6,202 bases of DNA from Methanospirillum sp. (GCA_028695895.1 JAQVIE010000082.1:1-6202), one strand, 5' to 3'; shown: positions 1-5,817, numbered from the stretch's first letter. Notes: generated by a model from the letters alone, not told the origin. Translations and numbers: made by a program.

Positions 1-1
1 T

Positions 2-100
2 TACCATTTCACTCCGGATGAGATAATGGAATTAATAGAACAGAACTTAGAATTGGAAGATCAACCAATTATTAAGGATAAAATTTGGTTGGCCAGATAA
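2..100 (+). CDS. C-terminal end of a truncated gene, product uncertain (possibly a SAM-dependent methyltransferase)
   Basis: The frame starting at base 2 is open from the window edge to a TAA at 98-100 and encodes 32 residues ending in DKIWLAR. The start and most of the gene lie outside the window. The pattern of an aromatic-Thr-Pro-Asp-Glu segment followed by a helix and a final short strand (KIWLAR) resembles the tail of class I SAM-dependent methyltransferases, but this is a weak impression from 32 residues. The stop lies only seven bases from the stop of the convergent gene at 108, so the two transcripts must overlap or end within each other. Confidence 0.55.
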   Translation, partial: YHFTPDEIMELIEQNLELEDQPIIKDKIWLAR

Positions 101-107
101 ATTTTCA

Positions 108-710
108 TTATTTTCTTTTACTGATAAAATAAAATGGACGTTTAAAGAAAACAAATGGATTATTTTTTATTTCTATCGGGTAAATCCCTTCACTGGCTGT
201 TCTGACATCTTCAATTGTATAAAAAGTATGGGGATGAAAATCTCTTATCAATGGGATAAGATGAGGAATTTTGGATCTTTTTACAACCATGAAGATGATG
301 TGGACCGTACCATTCGCTCCTTCTCCGGCAAAATTTGTTACGCCATATCCATACTGACGCAATCTTGAGATAAATTCCCCTGGTGGGTGTGGAGTTATTA
401 ACCGGATGATTGCCATACCAAGTCTCATCCTTTCTTCCAGTTCCATTCCAATATATGTTCCTGCTGCAAATCCTGCCCCGTATGCAATATAACAGACAGG
501 ATTAGTAATATTAGCCATAACCTGACCGATTGCAAGCAACCAGATAGTTACTTCAAAAAACCCAAATATTGGTGCTATATTCTTAAAACCTTTAGATATC
601 AGGATATACCGGATAGTTCCGATTGAGACATCGCAAATTCTGGCAAGAAAGATAAGTACTGGCACTATCCCAAATGCAAAAAGATCAGACGAGAGAAATC
701 CGATTTCCAT
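108..710 (-). CDS. UPF0316 / DUF5698-DUF2179 family membrane protein
   Basis: 200-residue protein. The N-terminal half has three hydrophobic segments (about residues 10-31, 45-66 and 71-90) and the family signatures ICDVSIGTIRYI (25-36), GFFEVTIWLLAIGQ (50-63) and YGAGFAAGTYIGMELEE (77-93), which match the membrane DUF5698 part of UPF0316 proteins. The C-terminal half (about 110-175) is a DUF2179-type small cytosolic domain with GEGANGTVHII, a VVKR motif and an FYTIEDVR strand. The length is normal for the family. The molecular function is unknown; DUF2179 domains are suspected ligand-sensing modules. The ATG at 710 is the only start that keeps the first membrane segment. No Shine-Dalgarno is visible, and the palindromic TATA box at 790-797 would give a leader of about 55-60 nt. 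It is convergent with the gene ending at 100 and divergent from the UspA gene. Confidence 0.9.
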   Translation of the reverse strand: MEIGFLSSDLFAFGIVPVLIFLARICDVSIGTIRYILISKGFKNIAPIFGFFEVTIWLLAIGQVMANITNPVCYIAYGAGFAAGTYIGMELEERMRLGMAIIRLITPHPPGEFISRLRQYGYGVTNFAGEGANGTVHIIFMVVKRSKIPHLIPLIRDFHPHTFYTIEDVRTASEGIYPIEIKNNPFVFFKRPFYFISKRK

Positions 711-746
711 AAAACAATTGAATACTCGGCTGCGCTTCTAATTATA

Positions 747-764
747 GCTACCGAACAGCGTAGC
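747..764. repeat. Inverted repeat GCTAC-N8-GTAGC in the divergent intergenic region
   Basis: A perfect 5-bp inverted repeat with an 8-base spacer lies between the two divergent genes. If the minus-strand gene is transcribed from the TATA box at 790-797, the repeat sits just after the transcription start, so it could be an operator or a hairpin in the leader. The short arms mean that chance is possible. The same half-site occurs as a tighter palindrome at 5748-5758. Confidence 0.3.
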
Positions 765-789
765 CTTTAGGATAGAAAGGAAGTGAATG

Positions 790-797
790 TTTATAAA
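790..797. promoter_or_regulatory. Palindromic TATA box between divergent genes
   Basis: TTTATAAA is self-complementary and matches the archaeal TATA consensus in both directions. Read leftward it predicts a start near 768 for the UPF0316 gene. Read rightward it predicts a start near 820 and a leader of about 100 nt for the UspA gene. Alternative weaker boxes for UspA are AAATATTA (about 844-851) and GTTATACT (about 880-887), the latter giving a near-leaderless mRNA. The remaining sequence in 711-918 holds no open gene. Confidence 0.4.
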
Positions 798-918
798 CTG
801 GTTTTCATAATACCATTCTTGTAATTCTTCATGTATGGAAAATAAATATTATTTCTGTATTTATTAGAATATTTGATCCGTTATACTGATAAGTATCTGA
901 ATCAATATTCATGCATCT

Positions 919-1362
919 ATGACAGGGACAATGTTAGTTGCAATCGATGGATCTCCTGAAGGGTTTAATGCACTCATCTGGGTTTTAGATCATATTAAAG
1001 AAGGAGGAAGAGCATGTGCCCTGTATGTTATTTCACCTTCAAAATATGCGGCACTTGATGGGGCTGCGGGTTATGAAGGAATTTCTACAATACATGAAAT
1101 ACGTGAACGAATAGTACAGGAGGAAAAAAAACTGGTAATAAGGAGAACAAAAGAACTTGCTCATGACCGTAATGTAGATATTGAGATAATTGTGAGGACC
1201 GGGGATCCAAGAAATGAAATTATAAAGACCGCAGAAGAGATTGGAGCCGGCCTTATTGCAGTTGGATCCACCGGAAAAGGTCTTGGGGCCAGGATACTGC
1301 TTGGAAGTGTAAGTACCTATATAATGACACATGCAACTGTAACCACAGTTGTTGTTCGATAA
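919..1362 (+). CDS. Universal stress protein, UspA family, ATP-binding type
   Basis: 147-residue single-domain Usp protein, normal length. The N-terminal strand MLVAIDGS places the conserved Asp at residue 10. The C-terminal nucleotide loop GSTGKG...LLGSVS fits the G-x2-G-x9-G-S signature exactly (G116, G119, G129, S130), so ATP binding is expected. TVTTVVVR is the typical last strand. Usp proteins are cytosolic dimers linked to stress and energy status; the specific partner cannot be read from sequence. ATG 919 is used because the ATG at 911 runs into a stop at once. The ATG at 931 (residue 5) is a real alternative because it fits the usual M-[IL]-[LV]-V-A-x-D start better, and no Shine-Dalgarno decides between them. 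The gene is followed directly by its own terminator, so it is probably monocistronic. Confidence 0.93.
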   Translation: MTGTMLVAIDGSPEGFNALIWVLDHIKEGGRACALYVISPSKYAALDGAAGYEGISTIHEIRERIVQEEKKLVIRRTKELAHDRNVDIEIIVRTGDPRNEIIKTAEEIGAGLIAVGSTGKGLGARILLGSVSTYIMTHATVTTVVVR

Positions 1363-1370
1363 TTGTTTTT

Positions 1371-1405
1371 ATTTCAGACCATTCTGAAATTACCATTATT
1401 TTTTT
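1371..1405 (+). terminator. Hairpin plus T-tract after the UspA gene
   Basis: ATTTCAG (1371-1377) and CTGAAAT (1384-1390) are perfect complements with a six-base loop, followed by TACCATTA and then seven T residues (1399-1405). It begins nine bases after the UspA stop codon. Archaeal termination mainly needs the T-tract; the hairpin makes this look like a bacterial-style intrinsic terminator. The T-tract lies only 25 bases before the next start codon, so it overlaps the region where the promoter of the downstream gene must be. Confidence 0.6.
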
Positions 1406-1429
1406 ATCACTTTATACCTACTATAATAC

Positions 1430-2305
1430 ATGAAGAAATTTACTTTTTTTATTCTGCTTTTTTTTATTTTTGCTGTATTTACTATTGGATGTACTTCCTT
1501 TGAGGGGTCAGAATCAGGAGTTTTTTCAGAGGATTCGTTCTATAATTCCAAGGTTACATATGAGAGTGAAAACTACGAATATGCATCGTTTCCAGGTGAG
1601 GCAGGATCGTCAGCCCTTGGATATACAAAAACCAGTTCAATCGAAGTTTTGTCACCTGAACAAAAGATCCTCAAAACTGCCGATATCAAGATTGAAGTAG
1701 TCAATGTTTCGGTATCAGCTGAAAAAGTAAAAGAGATCTCAAAGCGATATGGCGGTCTTATCCAGTCATTATCTGTATTTGCCGGAAAAAATAACAGGTA
1801 TTCCGGAAAGGTTACTTTAAGGATTCCTGAAGAATTTTTTGATGACGCTTTGGCAGAGATAAATTCTATAGGAACGGTTTTGTCAAGTTCTGTGAGCGCT
1901 GAAGATATTACAGAGGAGTTTGTTGACCTTGTCGCGCAGCGCGATTCCCTGACTAATCAGCTTGCCCAGTATAACCGGTTACTATTAAAAGGTCAGAATG
2001 TTACAGAAATATTAATTATACAAAAAGAGATTGAACGGGTTCAGTTGGAGCTTGATCGAATTGTTGGCAGAATGAAATATCTTGACAACCGGATAAAACT
2101 CTCAACTATATCGATAAGCCTGTCAGAACCTGCACAGGTCATGTCTCCTGGTGGATATTCACTTCCGGGAGTTATCAGTGACGGGATAGCAGGGTTTGTC
2201 GATACTGTTGTCTGGCTTTTTGTCGCAGTTCTGACATTATTACCCATAATACTTCTTGGAGGAGCAGGGTACTGGATATACCGGCGGAGAAAAAAACAGG
2301 CTTGA
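1430..2305 (+). CDS. DUF4349 domain lipoprotein with C-terminal membrane anchor
   Basis: 291 residues. The N-terminus MKKFTFFILLFFIFAVFTIGC is a lipoprotein-type signal with Cys21 at the predicted modification site (TIG-C). A low-complexity Ser/Glu/Tyr-rich stretch (22-70) is probably a disordered spacer. The DUF4349 domain runs from about 78 to 284. It begins with KILKTADIKIEV, contains the RYGGLIQS and YSGKVTLRIPEEFF segments, and continues into a heptad-like coiled coil (about 165-215, rich in Q, L, E and R). A single transmembrane helix (about 257-284) is followed by a positive RRRKKQA tail. The expected topology is an extracellular domain tethered at both ends. Bacterial relatives are of unknown function. 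ATG 1430 is fixed by the signal peptide, and no Shine-Dalgarno precedes it. It may be co-transcribed with the dihydroorotase gene 28 bases downstream, although no functional link is evident. Confidence 0.88.
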   Translation: MKKFTFFILLFFIFAVFTIGCTSFEGSESGVFSEDSFYNSKVTYESENYEYASFPGEAGSSALGYTKTSSIEVLSPEQKILKTADIKIEVVNVSVSAEKVKEISKRYGGLIQSLSVFAGKNNRYSGKVTLRIPEEFFDDALAEINSIGTVLSSSVSAEDITEEFVDLVAQRDSLTNQLAQYNRLLLKGQNVTEILIIQKEIERVQLELDRIVGRMKYLDNRIKLSTISISLSEPAQVMSPGGYSLPGVISDGIAGFVDTVVWLFVAVLTLLPIILLGGAGYWIYRRRKKQA

Positions 2306-2333
2306 TAATTAGAGAAATATATAAAGGCAAAAA

Positions 2334-3632
2334 ATGAAAAAAACCCAAAATATACTAGTACTTAGAGATGTCCTTATCCCTGGAGGGCGAATTGCGGATA
2401 TAACCATCTCAAACGGACTGGTAAAGCATGTCGGAGCGACAGGAAAGGCTGACCAGGAGATTAGTTGCAATGGAAAAATCGTGCTTCCAGCAGGGACCGA
2501 CTTACATGTTCACATGAGGGATGGTGTTCAAAAAAATAAGGAAACATGGGAAAGCGGGACAAAAAGTGCCGTTGCAGGAGGTATAACAGTTGTTGTGGAC
2601 CAACCAAATACTATTCCTCCGCTTACTACTCCTGAACTGATAAATAAGCGAATGATGCTTGCCAGCTCCCAGGCATATTCAAGATTTGCAATTAATGGTG
2701 GGGTGACAGGTGAGGCTGATCTTGCAGGTATGTGGCAGGCAGGAGTTTTTGCATTTGGAGAAACTTTTGTCGGCCCTTCAAGTTATGGAGAGGCCGTATC
2801 AACAGAGGTACTTTCCCGCATGATGAAGGAGGTTGCCTGTTTTAATGCCCTTATGACTATACATGCTGAACAAGTGACAGAAGGTCAGAATTATTCACTT
2901 TCTGATCATGATAATCTTCGTCCGATAAGTGGTGAGGTGAAGGTGATTCAGGATATTCTTGATTTGAACAGTATTGACAATGGCTGTAATCTTTACTTTT
3001 GTCATCTCTCTTCTGCTGATGCTCTACGTGCAATTCCAGATGGAACTGCCATCCGTGAAGTAACTCCTCATCATCTTTTCCTCTCATTTGAAAAATTTGA
3101 GCCGGATGATGTTTATGGTAAAGTAAATCCTCCACTTCGTTCTGAAACAGTCAGGCGGGAATTATTCTCATGCTGGAATAAAATTGATGTTATTGGATCT
3201 GATCATGCTCCTCATACAGTGCAGGATAAAAACCAGGAGTTTTTTAAAGCTCCTTCTGGTATTCCCGGAGTTGAAACCATGATCCCCCTGCTGATGAGTC
3301 AGGTTATGGATAAGAAGATAAGCATACTGGATATTATAACTAAGACCTCCTGGAAACCGTCAGAAGTTCTTGGAATAAGGAAAGCCGGGTATTTACCTGG
3401 AGAGCGGGCAGATTTTGCAATCTATCCTGATGAACTGACCACAATTACAACTGAGTTCCTCCATAGTGCTGCAGGATGGTCACCGTACGAAGGAATGAAA
3501 GCCGTTTTTCCTGAACAGACAATCCTTGGAGGAGAGATTGTTTATGATTCTGGAGATTTTTTCCGGCCTGAATCTTCAGGTGACACACCAAATTCCCAAC
3601 TCTGGTTTCCTGGAAGAGGTTATTACCTTTGA
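2334..3632 (+). CDS. pyrC: Dihydroorotase (pyrimidine biosynthesis)
   Basis: 432 residues, amidohydrolase superfamily, close to the usual length for type I dihydroorotase. It closes carbamoyl-aspartate to dihydroorotate in de novo UMP synthesis, in the cytosol. Metal and substrate motifs are visible: H58-x-H60 with R62 (HVHMRD), the QPNT segment (N92), H177 (IHAE), H224 (CHLSSADAL), TPHH (245), KVNPPLR (263-269) and D290-H291 (GSDHAPH). The C-terminal GWSPYEGM and LGGEIVY segments are also typical. The usual carboxylated lysine of the G-x-K-x-[FY] segment is not evident. The equivalent stretch reads GVFAFGETFVG (137-147), so an acidic residue such as E143 may bridge the metals, as Asp does in type I bacterial enzymes. 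A weak Shine-Dalgarno-like TAAAGG (2322-2327) lies six bases before the ATG. The gap to the upstream gene is 28 bases. The H/ACA RNA candidate follows closely, without a clear pyrC terminator. Confidence 0.95.
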   Translation: MKKTQNILVLRDVLIPGGRIADITISNGLVKHVGATGKADQEISCNGKIVLPAGTDLHVHMRDGVQKNKETWESGTKSAVAGGITVVVDQPNTIPPLTTPELINKRMMLASSQAYSRFAINGGVTGEADLAGMWQAGVFAFGETFVGPSSYGEAVSTEVLSRMMKEVACFNALMTIHAEQVTEGQNYSLSDHDNLRPISGEVKVIQDILDLNSIDNGCNLYFCHLSSADALRAIPDGTAIREVTPHHLFLSFEKFEPDDVYGKVNPPLRSETVRRELFSCWNKIDVIGSDHAPHTVQDKNQEFFKAPSGIPGVETMIPLLMSQVMDKKISILDIITKTSWKPSEVLGIRKAGYLPGERADFAIYPDELTTITTEFLHSAAGWSPYEGMKAVFPEQTILGGEIVYDSGDFFRPESSGDTPNSQLWFPGRGYYL

Positions 3633-3639
3633 AAATTGA

Positions 3640-3647
3640 TATATAAG
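3640..3647 (+). promoter_or_regulatory. TATA-like box after pyrC
   Basis: TATATAAG with an A-rich stretch just upstream resembles archaeal promoters of stable RNAs. A normal spacing places the start near 3668-3671. That fits the first G-rich bases but lies 8-11 bases inside the 5' arm of the first H/ACA hairpin, so either the lower stem of that hairpin is not formed from this start or the RNA is produced from a longer pyrC transcript. Confidence 0.4.
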
Positions 3648-3659
3648 TAGTGCCCTTCC

Positions 3660-3821
3660 ACGTTTCCATAGGTCCCCGGGTGATAAGATGAGGTATCATA
3701 GGGTGATCCACGGGACAACCCGGGAACGGTACATTTTAAGGCACCGCCTGGCTGAGGGCGTTTAATAGGTGAAGTACGGCAAAAGCCACTTGTGATCCAT
3801 ATTTGTTAGTGCCAGGCGACA
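3660..3821 (+). ncRNA. Two-hairpin box H/ACA guide RNA for 23S rRNA pseudouridylation (predicted)
   Basis: Hairpin 1: lower stem 3660-3667 with 3722-3730 (one G bulged, one G-U), 5' guide 3668-3674, upper stem CCCGGG 3675-3680 with 3708-3714 (A3710 bulged), kink-turn U3681/GA 3682-3683 against GA 3705-3706/U3707, 3' guide 3715-3721, ACA at 3731-3733. Hairpin 2: lower stem CGCCTGGC 3745-3752 with GCCAGGCG 3811-3818 (eight perfect pairs), 5' guide 3753-3763, upper stem AATAGG 3764-3769 with 3797-3803 (A3799 bulged), kink-turn U3770/GA 3771-3772 against TGT bulge 3791-3793, GA 3794-3795 and U3796, apical stem AGT/ACT and GGC-AAAA-GCC, 3' guide 3804-3810, ACA at 3819-3821. The ACA lies 16 and 15 bases after the upper stems, matching the 14-16 base rule of archaeal H/ACA RNAs. 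Such RNAs work with Cbf5, Nop10, Gar1 and L7Ae, and L7Ae binds the kink-turns. The apical part of hairpin 1 is poorly paired and may be a K-loop. Confidence 0.75.
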
Positions 3822-3836
3822 ATTCTGATTTCAAGA

Positions 3837-3865
3837 TTTTTATTACTGTTTAATCTTTTGTTTTT
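3837..3865 (+). terminator. T-tracts ending the H/ACA RNA transcript
   Basis: Three closely spaced T runs (3837-3841, 3856-3859 and 3861-3865) follow the last ACA box by 15 bases. T-rich stretches on the coding strand are the usual archaeal termination signal. They also stand between this RNA and the convergent gene that ends at 3883, and they would end any pyrC read-through. Confidence 0.45.
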
Positions 3866-3882
3866 CAGGATATGATGAGATA

Positions 3883-5658
3883 TTATGGAAATCTCCTTGG
3901 ATCAGTCATCACATCAATAATCACCGGACACTTAAGATTCATCGCCTGGTTCACCGCTGGCTCCAGTTCTTCAGGTTTCATAACCCTGATTCCTTCTCCA
4001 CCACATGCTTTGGCATATAAAGCAAAATCAGGATTAAGTAATTTAGTTGCGAAATTCGGATATTTTTCAACTTGTTGTTCCACCCTTATCATGCCAAGCT
4101 CATGATTATTGAGAATTATAATAATCATGGGAAGGTTGTACTTTACCGCTGTGATAAAATCACCCATTGCCATGGCAAAACCCCCGTCACCTGTGATGCA
4201 GAATACCGGTTTTTCCGGATAAGCAATTTTTCCTGCTATGGCTCCAGGAAAACCAAAACCCATGGTGGCAAGATAACCAGACATGATAAATTTTTGACCA
4301 TTCATCCTGAAATTTCTACCAAACCACCAGCCATTCTCACCAACATCTATAGATATTATTGCATCTGATGGAATGGTTTTTGAAAGAACTTCCATGATAT
4401 AAGGGGGCCGGATAGGAATGGAAAGATCTTCTGCTTCTTCTTTTCTTATCTTTTCCCAGGGCGCTTTTACGGTATTGACTCTTTTTTTTGCATTTGAATG
4501 TCCGGATTGTGGGATTTTTGATAGTATTTCTGATAAAACCTCTCCTATATCACCATATAACGGAAGAGTATCTTTTCCTTTCCCAAGTCGAAGTGGATCG
4601 TAATCAATCTGTAGTATCCGAATATTTTCCGGAACCCCGGTCATTTTTGAGAACCCTACTCCAAGTGTTATAAGAAGGTCTGTCTGTTCAACCATTGTTC
4701 GTGCCCCAAAAGATCCGACCGTTCCCAGGATTCCTGCATACATGGGATGATCGTCAGGAAATATTCCTTTTGCGCGGAAAGTAGAGAGAACAGGAGCATC
4801 GATTCTTTCAGCAAATGACTCAACCAGGTCAGAATATGAGTACGCTCCCCATCCAGCAAGAATGACAGGTGATGAGGATGTACTGATAAGGTCAATGGCT
4901 TTTTGAATGGTTCCTGAATCAGGTCGAACCATGAGAGAGGGAATCACTCCCTGGCCTTCGATTTTTTCAGGATCAATTTCCAGTTTCTGTATATCATTCG
5001 GGATAGAAATTTGAGCAACTCCTTTTCGTACTATGGCATGCAAAATTGCCATTGTCAGTATTTTCACGACCATTTTTTCGTCATATATGGTGTTGTTAAA
5101 TACAGTAACCGGTCTGAAAAAAGCGTCCTGGTCAATCTCCTGGAATCCTCCTGGCCCGGCATATTGCATTTCAACCTGTCCGTTTATTGAAAGAACAGAT
5201 GCTCTGTCTTCCTTTGCATCATAAAGGCCGGTGGCAAGATTTGTTGCCCCTGGTCCTGCAATGGTAACACATGCGGCTATTTTTCCGGTCAGTTTATTGT
5301 ATGCAGATGCGGCCATTGCAGCATTTTCTTCATGACGAAAGAGGGTGAACTTTGCTTTATCATTCTTTCGTATAGCATCAATTATACCAAGACTGCTTGT
5401 TCCAGGTACACCGAAATATTCTGTGATGCCAAAATGGACCAGGTTTGTTATTAGCACCTCAGAGACTGTTTGCAGCGTTGATGTACCCGGTCCTGTATCC
5501 CTGATCTCTTCAAATAACGTTTTGTCTGCCTTGCACACAGGACATCTCCAGCTATCAGGAAGTGAGGAAAACGGAGTATCAGGGGGGATATCTGTCGACG
5601 GATCTCCTTTTTTTTCATCATAAATATAACTACAGATTTTGCATTTCCATAATGTCAT
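3883..5658 (-). CDS. Rubredoxin fused to a PoxB-like thiamine-diphosphate enzyme (pyruvate oxidase / acetolactate synthase superfamily)
   Basis: 591 residues. Residues 1-53 are a complete rubredoxin: C6-x2-C9, YIYDEKKGDP, LPDSWRCPVC with C39-x2-C42, and a trailing FEE; the four Cys should bind one iron. A short Gly/Thr/Ser linker leads to the ThDP enzyme. Its N-terminal PYR domain has FGVPGTSS (82-89) and RHEE, with E110 the expected catalytic glutamate. The central Rossmann-like domain (about 245-385) includes ILAGWGAYS and AKGIFPDDHP. The C-terminal PP domain has GDG at 490-492, then 24 residues, then NN at 517-518, the ThDP-Mg motif. Similarity is strongest to E. coli PoxB (MNG, GDGGFAMAMGDF, ILNN segments), but the chain stops at VMTDPRRFP, without the PoxB membrane-binding tail. 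Likely role: oxidative decarboxylation of pyruvate or another 2-oxoacid in the cytosol, with electrons passing to or from the rubredoxin iron. FAD binding is plausible, and an acetolactate-synthase-like reaction is not excluded. No Shine-Dalgarno is seen at ATG 5658. Confidence 0.92.
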   Translation of the reverse strand: MTLWKCKICSYIYDEKKGDPSTDIPPDTPFSSLPDSWRCPVCKADKTLFEEIRDTGPGTSTLQTVSEVLITNLVHFGITEYFGVPGTSSLGIIDAIRKNDKAKFTLFRHEENAAMAASAYNKLTGKIAACVTIAGPGATNLATGLYDAKEDRASVLSINGQVEMQYAGPGGFQEIDQDAFFRPVTVFNNTIYDEKMVVKILTMAILHAIVRKGVAQISIPNDIQKLEIDPEKIEGQGVIPSLMVRPDSGTIQKAIDLISTSSSPVILAGWGAYSYSDLVESFAERIDAPVLSTFRAKGIFPDDHPMYAGILGTVGSFGARTMVEQTDLLITLGVGFSKMTGVPENIRILQIDYDPLRLGKGKDTLPLYGDIGEVLSEILSKIPQSGHSNAKKRVNTVKAPWEKIRKEEAEDLSIPIRPPYIMEVLSKTIPSDAIISIDVGENGWWFGRNFRMNGQKFIMSGYLATMGFGFPGAIAGKIAYPEKPVFCITGDGGFAMAMGDFITAVKYNLPMIIIILNNHELGMIRVEQQVEKYPNFATKLLNPDFALYAKACGGEGIRVMKPEELEPAVNQAMNLKCPVIIDVMTDPRRFP

Positions 5659-5680
5659 ATTATGAAAATTGCATGGTATG

Positions 5681-5690
5681 ATTATAATAT
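5681..5690 (-). promoter_or_regulatory. Candidate TATA box of the rubredoxin-ThDP enzyme gene
   Basis: On the minus strand the sequence reads ATATTATAAT, centred about 27 bases before the ATG at 5658, preceded by a T-rich block. This spacing predicts a leaderless or nearly leaderless mRNA, in line with the absence of a Shine-Dalgarno. The match to the TATA consensus is moderate. Confidence 0.35.
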
Positions 5691-5747
5691 TATGTAAAAA
5701 AAGACGGTTAATTTCTTGTTTTCATGATCATTATTCCCTGCTGCTTA

Positions 5748-5758
5748 GTAGCGGCTAC
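5748..5758. repeat. Short palindrome GTAGC-G-GCTAC
   Basis: Perfect 5-bp arms around one base, about 19 bases before the TATA box at 5777 and about 90 bases upstream of the rubredoxin-ThDP gene start. Its position between two outward-facing promoters would suit a regulator binding site. It shares the half-site GCTAC with the inverted repeat at 747-764. Confidence 0.3.
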
Positions 5759-5776
5759 CTGTTAGATTGAGGGGGA

Positions 5777-5785
5777 TTTATATAC
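5777..5785 (+). promoter_or_regulatory. Strong archaeal TATA box
   Basis: TTTATATAC is an excellent match to the archaeal TATA consensus, preceded by a G-rich stretch (GGGGG at 5771-5775). A start near 5805-5808 is expected on the plus strand. The only open frame directly downstream is the 27-codon ORF at 5818, so the promoter drives either that microprotein or a short non-coding transcript. Confidence 0.55.
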
Positions 5786-5817
5786 AGTTTTAAAAGAAGG
5801 ATGAATAAAAAGGGAAA

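Noticed and set aside
1411..1418. TTTATACC as the TATA box of the DUF4349 gene
   Set aside because: It is only about 12-19 bases before the ATG, which would put the start inside the signal peptide coding region.
2316..2325. AATATATAAA as the promoter of pyrC
   Set aside because: It is about 13 bases from the ATG, so initiation would fall inside the gene. Co-transcription with the upstream gene, or chance AT-richness, is more likely.
3661..3730. An alternative fold pairing CCCGGGT 3675-3681 with ACCCGGG 3718-3724, suggesting a riboswitch-like switch
   Set aside because: It is a long helix but breaks the H/ACA geometry. The K-turn fold explains more of the sequence, including the repeated GGTGA and GTGATCCA elements and the ACA spacing. 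It may still form as a competing structure.
3633..3870. SRP RNA, RNase P RNA or box C/D RNA in the gap after pyrC
   Set aside because: The conserved SRP helix 8 and RNase P core sequences are absent and the region is too short. C-box-like GTGATAA lacks a matching CTGA D box at the right distance.
3872..4105. Plus-strand open frame of 77 codons opposite the end of the rubredoxin-ThDP gene
   Set aside because: It lies inside a strongly supported minus-strand gene and its translation shows no protein-like motif; it is a shadow frame, as are the other plus-strand frames at 4072-5623.
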